64,000 nucleotides of DNA from assembly GCF_005116445.1 (NCBI RefSeq), contig NZ_SWBQ01000003.1, forward strand, positions 496,001-560,000, read 5' to 3'. The notes below the pieces were generated by a model that worked only from the letters and a program-made list of their open reading frames with translations, did no database searches and was not told the origin of the DNA. A program made the position numbers and the translations under genes. Positions 52,452-62,628 of this stretch are shown piece by piece; position 1 is the stretch's first letter, and the number at the start of each line of letters is the position of its first letter. This DNA comes from Pedobacter frigoris (GTDB lineage: Bacteria; Bacteroidota; Bacteroidia; Sphingobacteriales; Sphingobacteriaceae).

Positions 52452-53900
52452 ATGCTAAATAAATACCAATCCGAATTTCAGAACTGGATTGAAAAAGAAA
52501 AAAAAGCAATTGAATTAATTAATGTAGTTGGCCAACTCTGGTTCGACAGATCTATTGAACTTGTATTATTCCGTAAACCTTTATTTGATGTAAGCAGTAG
52601 TGAAATATTGAGTCACCACCAATATGCGAAAGAAGTAAGCGGTAAAGACATTAGCATCTATCAAACTCTGGAGCTGGCAATAGTTATAGGAAAATGTAAT
52701 CTTGCCCCCTCTCGTATTGATGTGGGGCGTCTGGCTTCAGAATGGCTGGAAGACAACAGCAATTACTCCTCTATACATGATTTTGTAATCAGTAAATTGG
52801 GCAAACACATTGGCAAAGACAAAATCAGTCTGAAACCGAAAGATGTGGTACTTTTCGGGTTTGGAAGAATTGGAAGAATAGCTGCACGAGAATTAATTCT
52901 TCAGGCTGGAAAAGGAGAGCAACTTCGTTTGAGAGCGATTGTGACACGCAGCTATAGTGACGAGGAATTAATCAAACGAGGAGAGCTCCTGCGCACAGAC
53001 TCCATCCACGGTCCTTTCAGCGGTACAATTGTAGAAGACTTCGAAAATAAAGCTTTGGTAATTAATGGTCAGACCATTTACTTCATTGAAGCTAAACAAC
53101 CTGAGGATGTAGACTATACAGTTTACGGAATTGAGGACGCTTTGCTAATTGACAATACAGGAATTTTCAGGGATCGTGAAGGTTTGGGCAGGCATTTAAA
53201 AGCTAAGGGTATCAGCAAGGTGCTGCTTACGGCTCCGGCGAAAGGCGACATACCCAATGTTGTCACTGGAATTAATGACGCCAGTATCGATTTCACAGTG
53301 GAAAATATACTTTCTAACGCTTCTTGTACTACTAATGCTATCGTTCCAGTATTAAAACTAATAGATGATGCATTTGGAATTGAAAAAGGTCATATAGAGA
53401 CTGTACATTCCTATACCAATGACCAAAATTTATTAGACAATTACCATAAGAAATACCGCAGGGGACGTGCGGCGGCATTAAATCTTGTCATCACAGAAAC
53501 GGGTGCCGATAAAGCTGTAGCAAAGGTAATTCCACATCTTGGAGGTAAACTTACAGGGAATGCGGTTCGTGTACCTACGCCAAATGTCTCATTAGCGATA
53601 TTAAACCTTTCACTAAACAAAGTGACTTCGAAGGAAGAAGTAGCTGACGTTCTTAGGCAAGCATCATTATTTGGTGACCTTTCAGAGCAAATTGAATACT
53701 CTATCTCTAATGAACTGGTGAGTAGCGATCTGATTGGCAACAGCCATGCCTCTATTATCGACGGGCCGGCTACAATTATTGCAAAAGACAACAAATCTGT
53801 AGTGCTTTACGCGTGGTATGACAACGAATATGGATACACAAGACAAGTAATCAGGCTGGCTAAAAAGCTAGCCGGTGTTGTGCGTTTGACCTATTATTAA
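52452..53900 (+). CDS. Glyceraldehyde-3-phosphate dehydrogenase, long form
   Basis: 482 residues, about 140 more than classic GAPDH. The extra N-terminal ~125 residues are helical (NKYQSEFQNWIEKEKKAIELI) and belong to the long Bacteroidota/proteobacterial type. The NAD site is VVLFGFGRIGRIAAREL, and the catalytic Cys292 lies in SNASCTTNA with HSYTNDQ and IPHLGGKLTGNAVRVPTP following. It interconverts glyceraldehyde-3-phosphate and 1,3-bisphosphoglycerate. A shorter paralogue elsewhere may cover glycolysis while this one serves gluconeogenesis, but that is not visible here. Confidence 0.94.
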   Translation: MLNKYQSEFQNWIEKEKKAIELINVVGQLWFDRSIELVLFRKPLFDVSSSEILSHHQYAKEVSGKDISIYQTLELAIVIGKCNLAPSRIDVGRLASEWLEDNSNYSSIHDFVISKLGKHIGKDKISLKPKDVVLFGFGRIGRIAARELILQAGKGEQLRLRAIVTRSYSDEELIKRGELLRTDSIHGPFSGTIVEDFENKALVINGQTIYFIEAKQPEDVDYTVYGIEDALLIDNTGIFRDREGLGRHLKAKGISKVLLTAPAKGDIPNVVTGINDASIDFTVENILSNASCTTNAIVPVLKLIDDAFGIEKGHIETVHSYTNDQNLLDNYHKKYRRGRAAALNLVITETGADKAVAKVIPHLGGKLTGNAVRVPTPNVSLAILNLSLNKVTSKEEVADVLRQASLFGDLSEQIEYSISNELVSSDLIGNSHASIIDGPATIIAKDNKSVVLYAWYDNEYGYTRQVIRLAKKLAGVVRLTYY

Positions 53901-53962
53901 TTATAAATAGTTGCATTGAAAAAGACCTCTTTCTATATAGCCACCTTTAAGTTGAATACAAA

Positions 53963-54904
53963 ATGAAATCATATCTATTCGTTTCACTCGCGCTACTACT
54001 AAGCTGCAATGCTGTAAAAAAAACTGAAGGACAGACTCCCGGCAGTCAGCTCCTGAAGGATGTAGAAATACTTTCTTCTGATGCTTATAACGGCAGAAAA
54101 ACAGGAACGAAGGGGGCTGAAATGGCTAGAGCTTACATCATCAATAGATTTAAAGAAATAGGCCTGAAGACTTTTTCAGGTGAAGTACAGGGATACGAGC
54201 AAACTTTCGACTTCAAGTCTGCTCGAGAAACCATAAAAGGAAAAAACCTTATTGGCTATATCCAGGGAAAAAGCGATAGCATAATTGTGATATCTGCACA
54301 CTATGATCACATAGGAATTATAAAGGGAGAGATATACAATGGTGCTGATGACAATGCCTCAGGTGTAGCCGCACTGCTAAAGTTCTCCACCTATTTTGCC
54401 AAGAATCAACCAAATCATACATTGGTATTTGCTGCTTTTGATGCAGAAGAAATGGGGCTACAGGGAGCAAAGGCTTTTGTAGCAACCCCTCCGGTGCCAT
54501 TGGGAAAAATTAAGTTGAACATTAATATGGATATGATCAGCCATAATGACAAAGGAGAACTTTATGCCTGTGGCACCTTTAAACATCCAGGGCTAAAAAA
54601 GTACATCATTACTACGAATCCAAACATTAAAGTTCTACTAGGACATGACGATCCTAAGCAAGGTCATGACGACTGGACAAACCAAAGTGACCAGGGAGCC
54701 TTTAATGCTAAAAATATACCTTTTATTTATTTCGGCGTAGAAGACCATAAAGACTATCACAAAGCGACTGATGAATATAAGAACATCAACAAGACTTTTT
54801 TTACCGATGCTGCAGAATCAATTCTGGAAATCATCAACAACATCGATAAAAAAAGAGATAGTCAACAGATCTTTAAAGAAAACCTAAAGATGAAAAAACA
54901 GTGA
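53963..54904 (+). CDS. M28-family zinc aminopeptidase lipoprotein
   Basis: 313 residues. Lipoprotein signal ALLLSC near residue 16. M28 motifs: SAHYDHIG (first His ligand), NGADDNASGVAALL (bridging Asp), FDAEEMGLQGA (catalytic Glu and ligand), NMDMISHND (Asp ligand) and a late His in the KDYHKATD region. It probably removes N-terminal residues from peptides in the periplasm or at the surface. It ends 3 bp before the convergent 88-residue gene's stop. Confidence 0.93.
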   Translation: MKSYLFVSLALLLSCNAVKKTEGQTPGSQLLKDVEILSSDAYNGRKTGTKGAEMARAYIINRFKEIGLKTFSGEVQGYEQTFDFKSARETIKGKNLIGYIQGKSDSIIVISAHYDHIGIIKGEIYNGADDNASGVAALLKFSTYFAKNQPNHTLVFAAFDAEEMGLQGAKAFVATPPVPLGKIKLNINMDMISHNDKGELYACGTFKHPGLKKYIITTNPNIKVLLGHDDPKQGHDDWTNQSDQGAFNAKNIPFIYFGVEDHKDYHKATDEYKNINKTFFTDAAESILEIINNIDKKRDSQQIFKENLKMKKQ

Positions 54905-54906
54905 TA

Positions 54907-55173
54907 TTAAAAATCTATATCAATTAAACTGTTTAAAGGAATATGAATTCCACTCTTGAGCTGTAAGTACTTTTCTGTAACAGACCACACAGTAGTACTT
55001 ACTGTTTTCGGTCCATCTTTAGTATTAAATGTAATGTCTGCCTTTGATTTAAATTCGTTCCCTAATCGCTGTGCAGAGTTTAACTTATCACGTAATTCTT
55101 CTGAATGATTTTGATCGGCAGGTATGATTTCATTAACTGCAATTGATTCCTTTTCTATTAATTCCCCTAACAT
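54907..55173 (-). CDS. Small conserved protein of unknown function
   Basis: 88 residues, beginning LGELIEKESIAVNEIIPAD. The second half has beta-rich sequence (KADITFNTKDGPKTVSTTVW) ending in SLIDIDF. No signal peptide or membrane segment. The end pattern (W-S-V-T-E-K-Y-L-Q-L-K) resembles small Bacteroidota proteins that I cannot name. It is convergent with the M28 gene. Confidence 0.65.
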   Translation of the reverse strand: MLGELIEKESIAVNEIIPADQNHSEELRDKLNSAQRLGNEFKSKADITFNTKDGPKTVSTTVWSVTEKYLQLKSGIHIPLNSLIDIDF

Positions 55174-55279
55174 ATTATAATGGCTGTTTCTTACTTAAAT
55201 ATGCATTTAATCTACTTAAATAGCAATAATATATAAAAAGAGTTACATTAAAATGTATAATGTATTGTCTCAGTAGCAG

Positions 55280-56935
55280 TTATTTTTTAATCTTGTGATT
55301 TGTCTCAATCATTCCAACAAATCCACGCTCCCCATTGTTGAATTGACCCTCAATCCGACTCAATGAAACATTACCTGTTTTTGCCGAAACGCTCATCACT
55401 TTATTCACAGAACTAAATGTTGTGATGTTAGGAGCAAGATAATTTAATGCTTGTTTAAGATATAGATCATCTGGATTTCCGAAATCAAAAGTCCCAAGGT
55501 CGTCACTCATTAGGTAATCCGGAGCCATTCCACTGTAATACCCTCCCTGCCCTAATGAATTTTTACTTTCAAAAAGAGAAAAATAAACATCATATCGATT
55601 TTCAAGTCTGATCGGAAAAAAACCAATTGGTTTCCCGTAAGTTCTTTGGCCTACTAACTTAACAGTCATGTGTGGCTTTAAACTATTAATTACCAATTCA
55701 CTTGCAGAGGCAGTACTACCCGTAACAATAAATACTACATTCTTCACACCAGTGAGCCCCCCTACCTTACTGAACTCTTCAGTATTATTAACTACAGAAA
55801 AATCAATATCCGCATAGGTTACCATTTTTCCGTTTTCATACTGAACTTTTTCATTCGCATCCAGCAAAGGCTGGTTACTTAAAATACTAGGATCTGATTT
55901 CTTCCTGTTCTTTAAGTTATTGTTAAAGTGTTCGACATACATCGTACCAGTAGCCGTCAAAGGTGCAATAAGATTAATTAGATGCCTGGCAGTACTTACA
56001 TAGCCCCCGCCATTGAAACGGAGGTCGATAACAAGATCTGTAACTCCTTTAGTTGTAAAATCAGCAAAGGCCGCATTCAACGCTGTTATTGAATTCTCAG
56101 CATTCGAAAATCTTGCATAAGCCAAATAACCGATCTTTTTAGTCCCTGCGGTTATAACATTCGTCTTATAGATCGGATTACTTCTGTAGGCTGTTTTCTG
56201 CAGTGTAACATTAAATGTACTACCATCTGTTTTTACTCCCTCAAGTTGTAAAGTTGTTGGTTTTCCAAATATTGTGGCATTGATTAAAGTAATTTCTGCG
56301 GGAGCTATCTGACTGCTCGTTCCGACGTTAACTACAGTACCTATATTCGTTCCATTAATTTTGGTAATGTACGACCCCCGGGTTATTTGTGCCAGATCTG
56401 CTGGTGAATCTTTATTAACGGCGAGTATGTACAACCTATACATGCTATTTCCAATTCCTACAGCACTGATATCATAAATCCCCATGTCATTGCCATTACC
56501 TTCAAGATCTACTGATGCTTTAGGGTCTGGAGCAGCTGATTTTACAGCAGGATTCCTTGTGGTAATATCCTCTATAAAAGAGTACTTTGGATAAGTAGAT
56601 GTAGGCACATAATCTGCTAAGCCCGAAGATTTTACAATATTGAATAAATTCAACTCATAATTCGCGAGATCTGTGCTTTGAGTAGTGTATTTTCTAGGTT
56701 CATAAGCATCGTAGGTCGGCAGAGTCGTATTCCAGAAGTAAATCTCTTTTGCATAAAGGAACAGCGAATCATTGGTGAGTTCACGCCTGTTGGTAGTGGG
56801 TGTCTGCTTGGTATTGGATTGAACCGTAGGTTCATCTGTTTTGGGCTGGGTTTTATTTTTCTTACAGGCGCCAAATACGGTTAAAACCATCATTGCCGCA
56901 ACAACGCCGTAATTTTTATAGCTATAGCTTTTCAT
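55280..56935 (-). CDS. S41-family (tail-specific/CtpA-like) peptidase lipoprotein
   Basis: 551 residues. Lipobox TVFGAC near 24. PDZ-like region ~165-250 (NKDSPADLAQITRGSYITKI). S41 catalytic domain with TDLVIDLRFNGGGYVSTARHL and the serine motif TGSTASASELVINSLKP (near 405), followed by GQRTYGKPIG. The family cleaves proteins at C-termini in the periplasm or on the surface. The N-terminal ~90 residues (FLYAKEIYFWNTTLPTYD) are a Bacteroidota S41 extension. Monocistronic. Confidence 0.93.
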   Translation of the reverse strand: MKSYSYKNYGVVAAMMVLTVFGACKKNKTQPKTDEPTVQSNTKQTPTTNRRELTNDSLFLYAKEIYFWNTTLPTYDAYEPRKYTTQSTDLANYELNLFNIVKSSGLADYVPTSTYPKYSFIEDITTRNPAVKSAAPDPKASVDLEGNGNDMGIYDISAVGIGNSMYRLYILAVNKDSPADLAQITRGSYITKINGTNIGTVVNVGTSSQIAPAEITLINATIFGKPTTLQLEGVKTDGSTFNVTLQKTAYRSNPIYKTNVITAGTKKIGYLAYARFSNAENSITALNAAFADFTTKGVTDLVIDLRFNGGGYVSTARHLINLIAPLTATGTMYVEHFNNNLKNRKKSDPSILSNQPLLDANEKVQYENGKMVTYADIDFSVVNNTEEFSKVGGLTGVKNVVFIVTGSTASASELVINSLKPHMTVKLVGQRTYGKPIGFFPIRLENRYDVYFSLFESKNSLGQGGYYSGMAPDYLMSDDLGTFDFGNPDDLYLKQALNYLAPNITTFSSVNKVMSVSAKTGNVSLSRIEGQFNNGERGFVGMIETNHKIKK

Positions 56936-57015
56936 CAGAATGAGTTTTTTCTTGAGTCATGTGAGTTCGTTAATTTTATGGTAATGGGCTTATTCAATCA
57001 GCTGTATAAACGCAA

Positions 57016-57630
57016 TTAAGGTAACAATAGTTTGTCGACTTGCAAAAACTCTATACCTGAATTATTTGCGCATAATTCATCTTTTTCATCTTCCCCTATC
57101 ATCAATACACGTTCTTTCTCAAGGTTATGTTTTTCAAGGATTTGCGTTAAAGATTCATTTGAGGGTTTTGGAGAAGTCTCAGCAGTAAAATAAACTGTGA
57201 GGTATTGTTCGAGACCATTCCATTCTATTTGCTTAATTTTATTCAGCTGCATCCCCGGATCCCCGTCAATTAATAAAAATATTTGCTTGCGTTCTATGAC
57301 AATTGCCTGCAACAAACTCAGTACTTCATTAAAGATAAGCAACTTTAACGGCAATCGGGCACTCAAAAACAGTAAATCAAAATTCACTTTGTATTTTTCA
57401 GGGATCCCGAATTTAGCAGCTGTTTTTTCAAATATGTTTTCAGATCCCTCCACAAAGTAAAGATTTTGCATCTCTGAAATAATCTCAGCTGCACTGATTT
57501 GTTCGGCATATTCTATAAACTGCGCAAACAGGTAATAAACCTGTAATAAATAATCCTTTTGAGGATAAATTACATCGTCTAATTCGAAGATAAATGCTTG
57601 TTTTTCTTTTAGGTATTGTTGAAATGCCAT
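57016..57630 (-). CDS. HAD-superfamily-like protein with altered nucleophile
   Basis: 204 residues. HAD cap and core order are kept: first motif AFIFELDDVIYP, then LIDGDPG in the second-motif position, lysine in TSPKPSNES and MIGEDEKDELCANNSGIEFL at the end. The residue aligned with the nucleophilic Asp of the usual DLDDT motif is Glu16, while the second Asp (D18) is present. Known: that Asp forms the phospho-intermediate, so phosphatase activity is doubtful. It is the last gene of a lolD-led operon (18 bp gap). Inferred: a binding or regulatory HAD. Confidence 0.8.
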   Translation of the reverse strand: MAFQQYLKEKQAFIFELDDVIYPQKDYLLQVYYLFAQFIEYAEQISAAEIISEMQNLYFVEGSENIFEKTAAKFGIPEKYKVNFDLLFLSARLPLKLLIFNEVLSLLQAIVIERKQIFLLIDGDPGMQLNKIKQIEWNGLEQYLTVYFTAETSPKPSNESLTQILEKHNLEKERVLMIGEDEKDELCANNSGIEFLQVDKLLLP

Positions 57631-57648
57631 GTAAATTCTATAGCTGGG

Positions 57649-57954
57649 TTAAAAATCAGATGCCAATACATCAATATTAAATTCCTTAAACAAGACAGTC
57701 GATTTCAACACTTCTTCTTTCTCAAAAGTATTCAATGGCAAAATAGCATCTACAGCTTCATTCAAACAATGATTCAACAAATTATGAGCAATGACATCGT
57801 CGTTTCTTTCTCCTAGAGAAATAAAAAAATATTTAGTTGATGGAAATGAAGGAGCTTCACCGTAGTCGGCTAAAATCACTGTATCATTAGCAAACCTGTC
57901 TACCAGTTTTAAGGCCTGAACTGACTTTCCGCCTGTAATTAATATTTTCAACAC
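57649..57954 (-). CDS. Stand-alone pre-ATP-grasp-like small protein
   Basis: 101 residues resembling only the first subdomain of ATP-grasp enzymes: LKILITGGKSVQALKLVDRFANDTVILADYG, then DAILPLNTFEKEEVLKSTVLF. The catalytic ATP-grasp and C-terminal parts are absent and do not occur nearby. The stop is at the frame's natural end, so this is a short gene rather than an obvious truncation of a longer reading frame. It begins the base after the lolD stop and precedes the HAD-like gene by 18 bp. Function unknown. Confidence 0.6.
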   Translation of the reverse strand: MLKILITGGKSVQALKLVDRFANDTVILADYGEAPSFPSTKYFFISLGERNDDVIAHNLLNHCLNEAVDAILPLNTFEKEEVLKSTVLFKEFNIDVLASDF

Positions 57955-58605
57955 TTATATAATTAATCCGTCTTTCATTGTAACTACCCTATCGCTGATC
58001 TTTGCGAGATTTTCATTATGAGTAACAATGACAAATGTTTGTTTGAAATTATCACGTAAAGTGATGAAAAACTCATGTAATGAGTTGGCATTTGCTGAGT
58101 CTAGGTTGCCCGAAGGCTCATCCGCCAGAATAATTGCCGGGTTATTTATTAGCGCCCTTGCAACCGCTATCCGTTGCTGTTCACCGCCAGACAGTTGATT
58201 CGGTTTATGATCTGCTCTATCACGTAAGCCAAGGAGCTCTAATAGCTCCATCGCACGGATTTCAGCCTGCTTTTTGGAAACTTTGGCAATGAAAGCTGGA
58301 ATACAAATGTTTTCCATTGCAGTAAACTCAGGAAGCAGGTGATGAAATTGGAACACAAAACCTATATTTTTATTACGAAAAACACTTAGCAGTTCTCCGT
58401 TCAACTGATTTATTTTAGTGCCATTAAGTATAACAGCCCCCTCATCTGGCTTATCTAATGTGCCCAAAATATGGAGTAAAGTGCTTTTCCCAGCTCCCGA
58501 AGCACCAATAATACTTACAATCTCCCCCTTTTCAACTTCAAAATCTACACCTTTTAGAATAGGTAAATTCCCATAAGCTTTTTTTATACCTGTTGCTTTT
58601 AGCAT
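57955..58605 (-). CDS. lolD: LolD-like ABC transporter ATP-binding protein
   Basis: 216 residues. Walker [18 protein letters not shown] (34-42), Q-loop [17 protein letters not shown], signature [15 protein letters not shown], Walker [13 protein letters not shown] and switch His in IVTHNENLA. The length and [10 protein letters not shown] pattern are those of the LolD/MacB group, which moves lipoproteins from the inner membrane. No permease gene is adjacent, as is common in Bacteroidota. It heads an operon with the two following small genes and is divergent from sucC. Confidence 0.92.
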   Translation of the reverse strand: MLKATGIKKAYGNLPILKGVDFEVEKGEIVSIIGASGAGKSTLLHILGTLDKPDEGAVILNGTKINQLNGELLSVFRNKNIGFVFQFHHLLPEFTAMENICIPAFIAKVSKKQAEIRAMELLELLGLRDRADHKPNQLSGGEQQRIAVARALINNPAIILADEPSGNLDSANANSLHEFFITLRDNFKQTFVIVTHNENLAKISDRVVTMKDGLII

Positions 58606-58644
58606 AAATGCAAACTTACTGTTTTTAAAACCAATCTGAAATTG

Positions 58645-58652
58645 TAGATTTG
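58645..58652 (+). promoter_or_regulatory. -7 box of the sucC promoter
   Basis: TAGATTTG matches TAnnTTTG exactly, 18 bp before the sucC ATG. It also shows that a TTG frame start at 58650 is upstream of the transcription start and spurious. Confidence 0.7.
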
Positions 58653-58670
58653 GACAAATTTTTTCAGCAA

Positions 58671-59861
58671 ATGAATATCCACGAATATCAAGGTAAAGAA
58701 ATACTTAAAAGTTTTGGAGTAGCCGTACAAGAAGGCGTAGTAGCCGACACGGTTGAGCAGGCTGTAGAAGCTGCTAAAAAAATGAAAACTGATTACAATT
58801 CTGACTGGGTTGTGATTAAAGCCCAAATTCACGCAGGTGGACGAGGTAAAGGTGGAGGTGTTAAACTTGCCAAAAATCTTGACGAGGTTAAAGAAAGAGC
58901 TACTGCTATACTTGGTATGCAGCTTGTAACTCCTCAAACTGGTCCGGAAGGAAAGAAAGTGAATAAAATTTTAGTAGCACAGGATGTTTATTATCCAGGA
59001 GCTTCAGAAACCAAAGAATTCTACATCAGTGTTCTGTTAAACCGTTCAAATGGAAGAAACATCATCATGTATTCTACCGAAGGTGGTATGGACATTGAGG
59101 AAGTGGCTGAACATACCCCACACTTGATTTTCAAAGAAGAAATAGATCCTAAAGTTGGCCTTCAAGGCTTCCAGGCCCGCAAAATTGCTTTTAATTTAGG
59201 GTTAAGTGGTGGAGCATTTAAAGAGATGGTAAAATTCGTTACCGCCCTTTATAAAGCATATGACAGCACTGATTCTTCAATGTTTGAGATTAATCCAGTG
59301 CTAAAAACTTCTGATGATAAAATCATTGCTGTTGATGCAAAAGTAGATCTTGATGAGAATGCATTGTTCCGTCATCCTGACTATGCTGCTATGCGTGATA
59401 AACTAGAAGAAGACCCTACAGACGTAGAGGCAAGTGAATCAAACCTTAACTATGTAAAACTTGACGGAAACGTAGGTTGTATGGTAAATGGTGCTGGTCT
59501 AGCTATGGCAACTATGGACATCATTAAAATTGCCGGTGGTGAGCCTGCTAATTTCCTTGATGTAGGTGGTACTGCAAATGCGCAAACAGTTAAAGCTGGT
59601 TTCAATATCATCCTTAAAGACCCTAACGTTAAAGCGATCCTGATCAATATTTTCGGAGGTATTGTTAGGTGTGACCGCGTTGCGCAAGGAGTTATAGACG
59701 CCTACAATGAAATTGGCAATGTACCTGTCCCAATCATTTGCCGTTTACAAGGTACAAATGCAGAAGAAGCTAAAAAGCTGATTGATGAATCAGGTTTAAA
59801 AGTTTATTCAGCTATCGCATTGCAAGATGCATCTGATTTAGTGACTAAGGTATTGGCATAA
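58671..59861 (+). CDS. sucC: Succinyl-CoA synthetase beta subunit (ADP-forming)
   Basis: 396 residues from the ATG at 58671 ([12 protein letters not shown], the conserved SucC start). ATP-grasp domain with [26 protein letters not shown] with the metal-binding Asn/Asp, and the [32 protein letters not shown]-terminal CoA-ligase region. With SucD it makes succinate and ATP from succinyl-CoA in the TCA cycle. sucD is not adjacent. A terminator at 59889-59915 follows. Confidence 0.96.
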   Translation: MNIHEYQGKEILKSFGVAVQEGVVADTVEQAVEAAKKMKTDYNSDWVVIKAQIHAGGRGKGGGVKLAKNLDEVKERATAILGMQLVTPQTGPEGKKVNKILVAQDVYYPGASETKEFYISVLLNRSNGRNIIMYSTEGGMDIEEVAEHTPHLIFKEEIDPKVGLQGFQARKIAFNLGLSGGAFKEMVKFVTALYKAYDSTDSSMFEINPVLKTSDDKIIAVDAKVDLDENALFRHPDYAAMRDKLEEDPTDVEASESNLNYVKLDGNVGCMVNGAGLAMATMDIIKIAGGEPANFLDVGGTANAQTVKAGFNIILKDPNVKAILINIFGGIVRCDRVAQGVIDAYNEIGNVPVPIICRLQGTNAEEAKKLIDESGLKVYSAIALQDASDLVTKVLA

Positions 59862-59888
59862 GACAACGTTTTTATCGAAATATTTAAG

Positions 59889-59915
59889 AGCCGTCTATAA
59901 AGACGGCTTTTTTTA
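59889..59915 (+). terminator. Terminator of sucC
   Basis: 8-bp stem AGCCGTCT / AGACGGCT, ATAA loop, then a T run; 28 bp after the stop. Confidence 0.9.
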
Positions 59916-60101
59916 TTCTACCCTGAATAAAAAATAGTGTATTATTACTGACTGACATTAGATTAAAAAAAGTCTACATTTAATATCCGTAAATAAGCGT
60001 GATTTTCATTACCTTGTTCGCACGTTTGTGTAAATAATACACACTATATACGGAAAAGAAAATTGACAAACATTAACATAACAAATAAAACAAAATCAAC
60101 A

Positions 60102-60608
60102 ATGAAAACATCAATCAAAGTCCTGACCTTCTTATTAGCTGCAACTACAATTGTTTCATGCAATAGTGAACAAAAAAAAGAAACCGCTACTGATTCAACT
60201 ACTACTACTACAACTACTACACCAGAAGTTACCACAACCGAACTTGTATTGGCAGGTAACGATCAGATGAAGTTTAGCACTAACGAATTGAAGGCTGTAG
60301 CTGGAAAACCTATTAAACTTACATTTAAGCATATCGGAACAATTGCTAAAGAAGCAATGGGACATAACGTAGTTATCTTAAAACCAGGCACTGACGCTGC
60401 AGCATATGCTGCTAAAGCATTGGAAGCAAAAGCAACAGACTATATTCCTGCATCTGAAGCAGCTTCAGTTATAGCACATACAAAACTTTTAGGCGGTGGT
60501 GAAGAAGATGTTATTGAATTTACAATCACTGAAAAAGGTAAATACGAATTCATCTGTTCTTTCCCTGGCCACTTTTCAATGATGAAAGGCGTCCTGATTG
60601 TAGAGTAA
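60102..60608 (+). CDS. Azurin-like copper lipoprotein
   Basis: 168 residues from the ATG at 60102; an upstream in-frame TTG at 60063 would spoil the signal. Lipoprotein signal TFLLAATTIVSC, then a Thr-rich linker (DSTTTTTTTTPEVTTT). Copper ligands of type 1 azurin are in place: His in EAMGHNVVIL, then Cys-x4-His-x3-Met in FICSFPGHFSMMKG. It is an electron carrier at the membrane, perhaps to a terminal oxidase or nitrite reductase, but none is adjacent. Monocistronic, with its own terminator. Confidence 0.93.
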   Translation: MKTSIKVLTFLLAATTIVSCNSEQKKETATDSTTTTTTTTPEVTTTELVLAGNDQMKFSTNELKAVAGKPIKLTFKHIGTIAKEAMGHNVVILKPGTDAAAYAAKALEAKATDYIPASEAASVIAHTKLLGGGEEDVIEFTITEKGKYEFICSFPGHFSMMKGVLIVE

Positions 60609-60627
60609 AACTGATCTCCAATCCAAT

Positions 60628-60666
60628 AAAATCCCTGGTTATGTTGTATAACCAGGGATTTTTTAT
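60628..60666 (+). terminator. Terminator of the azurin gene
   Basis: 15-bp perfect stem (left arm AAAATCCCTGGTTAT) with a 5-nt loop and a trailing T run, 20 bp after the stop. Confidence 0.92.
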
Positions 60667-61158
60667 TTATAATACGTATAAATGAATTTATCAGGCGAAA
60701 TCAAAAGCGATTTTAAACAAGAAGAGGCCTACAACTATCCAATTGTAGGCCTCTCTAACCAAATATAAATTAAACGAGCATCACAAATATAAGTATTATT
60801 ATTAATTACACACTAAATTTTAAATAAAAAAGATAAATTTTATATAAAAAATGAGTTACACATAATTAAATTACACAAAAAACACATTTAAAAGACTAAA
60901 TAATCAAAAATAACGTAAAAATCTACTAAAATAACATAAATAATTTGAAATTAATCACGTTAATCATAAAAGTACCGCTAGTAAAATTAAAAAAAGAACA
61001 AATAGAATAACAAAAAACTCAAAAACATCAATAAAAAACCAAACAAACAATAAATAAACCATGAAAAATTACGAAAACACCAAAAAACAGAACCAAATAA
61101 ACATATCTACTATTTATTGATGAAATTCCTTATTTTTGACGCTCTCCACAATAAAATC
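60667..61158. other. Long AT-rich, A-skewed region upstream of asnS with a stable hairpin
   Basis: About 490 bp without a gene. A 12-bp hairpin AGAGGCCTACAA / TTGTAGGCCTCT at 60723-60754 stands alone, lacking a T run. From about 60790 to 61115 the plus strand is very rich in A and poor in G. The exact -7 box TATTTTTG lies at 61131-61138, predicting asnS transcription from about 61145, so most of the region is not asnS leader. No RNA family could be recognised. Confidence 0.6.
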
Positions 61159-62607
61159 ATGATTAAAAGAGAAAAAGTAAAAAGTCTATTAGAGACCAGC
61201 GAATTTAACAGAGAAGTAACGGTTATGGGCTGGGTGCGTACATTTCGCAACAATCAGTTTATTGCTATAAATGATGGATCTTGCTTAGGAAATATCCAGA
61301 TTGTGGTTGATTTTAATAACACGCCCGAAGAAATTCTTAAAAGACTTACTACAGGCGCTGCAATTTCCGTAAAAGGAACTATAGTTGAATCATTAGGAAA
61401 AGGTCAAAGAGTTGACATTAAAGCCGAGTCCATTGAAATATTGGGAGACAGTGATCCTGAGAAATTCCCTTTACAGCCTAAAAAACATAGTTTAGAATTT
61501 TTAAGGGAGATCGCCCATCTTCGTTTTCGAACAAACACTTTTAATGCGGTCTTTAAAGTCAGACATGCTTTAGCTTTCGCGATACACCAATTTTATAATG
61601 AGAGAGGTTTTGTATATATGCACACCCCTATCATTACTGCTTCTGATGCTGAGGGAGCAGGTGAAATGTTTAAGGTTACTACATTAGACTTGGACAATCC
61701 TCCTCGTACTGAAGATGGAAATGTTGACTATTCAGCAGATTTCTTCGCCCGTTCGGCCAACTTAACAGTTTCAGGACAACTGGAAGGCGAATTAGCAGCG
61801 ATGGCTTTTGGCCAGATATACACTTTTGGCCCCACTTTTAGAGCTGAAAATTCTAATACGACACGTCACCTTGCTGAGTTTTGGATGGTTGAACCAGAGG
61901 TAGCTTTTGCTGACCTGGAAGACAATATGCAGCTTGCAGAAGACATGCTGAAATACGTAATAGATTATGCATTAAAAAATTGCAAAGAGGAACTTGAATT
62001 CTTAAACGCCCGTTTGCTGGAAGAAGAAAAATCAAAACCTCAGAACGAACGAAGCGAACTGTCGCTTATTGATAAATTAAACTTCTGTCTAAGCAATGAT
62101 TTTGAGCGCCTGACTTATACCGAGGCCATCGCTATCTTAAAATCATCTAAGCCGAATCAAAAAAAGCAATTTAAATATCTTATTGATGAATGGGGAGCAG
62201 ATCTTCAATCAGAACATGAGCGTTATCTTGTCGAAAAACATTTTAAAAAACCTGTAATACTTACAGATTATCCTGCAGACATCAAATCTTTCTATATGCG
62301 CCAGAATGAACCCGATGCACAAGGAAGACAAACTGTTGCCGCTATGGATATCCTTTTCCCTGGAATTGGAGAAATAGTAGGCGGATCTCAAAGGGAAGAA
62401 CGCCTGGACAAACTTACAGCAAGAATGGAAGCCATGAATGTCCCTCAGGAAGAACTATGGTGGTTCCTCGACACAAGACGATTTGGTTCCGCACCTCACT
62501 CGGGCTTTGGATTAGGATTTGAACGTCTGGTTCTTTTTGTAAGCGGCATGACTAACATCCGGGATGTAATAGCCTTCCCTCGTTTTCCAAGAAATGCAGA
62601 ATTTTAA
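61159..62607 (+). CDS. asnS: Asparaginyl-tRNA synthetase
   Basis: 482 residues from the ATG at 61159 ([20 protein letters not shown]). An earlier ATG at 61117 is in frame but lies upstream of the predicted transcription start. N-terminal OB anticodon-binding domain ([20 protein letters not shown]). Class II core with motif 1 [21 protein letters not shown], motif 2 [25 protein letters not shown] and motif 3 [16 protein letters not shown]. It charges tRNA-Asn. Terminator at 62629-62659. Confidence 0.96.
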   Translation: MIKREKVKSLLETSEFNREVTVMGWVRTFRNNQFIAINDGSCLGNIQIVVDFNNTPEEILKRLTTGAAISVKGTIVESLGKGQRVDIKAESIEILGDSDPEKFPLQPKKHSLEFLREIAHLRFRTNTFNAVFKVRHALAFAIHQFYNERGFVYMHTPIITASDAEGAGEMFKVTTLDLDNPPRTEDGNVDYSADFFARSANLTVSGQLEGELAAMAFGQIYTFGPTFRAENSNTTRHLAEFWMVEPEVAFADLEDNMQLAEDMLKYVIDYALKNCKEELEFLNARLLEEEKSKPQNERSELSLIDKLNFCLSNDFERLTYTEAIAILKSSKPNQKKQFKYLIDEWGADLQSEHERYLVEKHFKKPVILTDYPADIKSFYMRQNEPDAQGRQTVAAMDILFPGIGEIVGGSQREERLDKLTARMEAMNVPQEELWWFLDTRRFGSAPHSGFGLGFERLVLFVSGMTNIRDVIAFPRFPRNAEF

Positions 62608-62628
62608 TTCACATTTAACCCCAATAAA

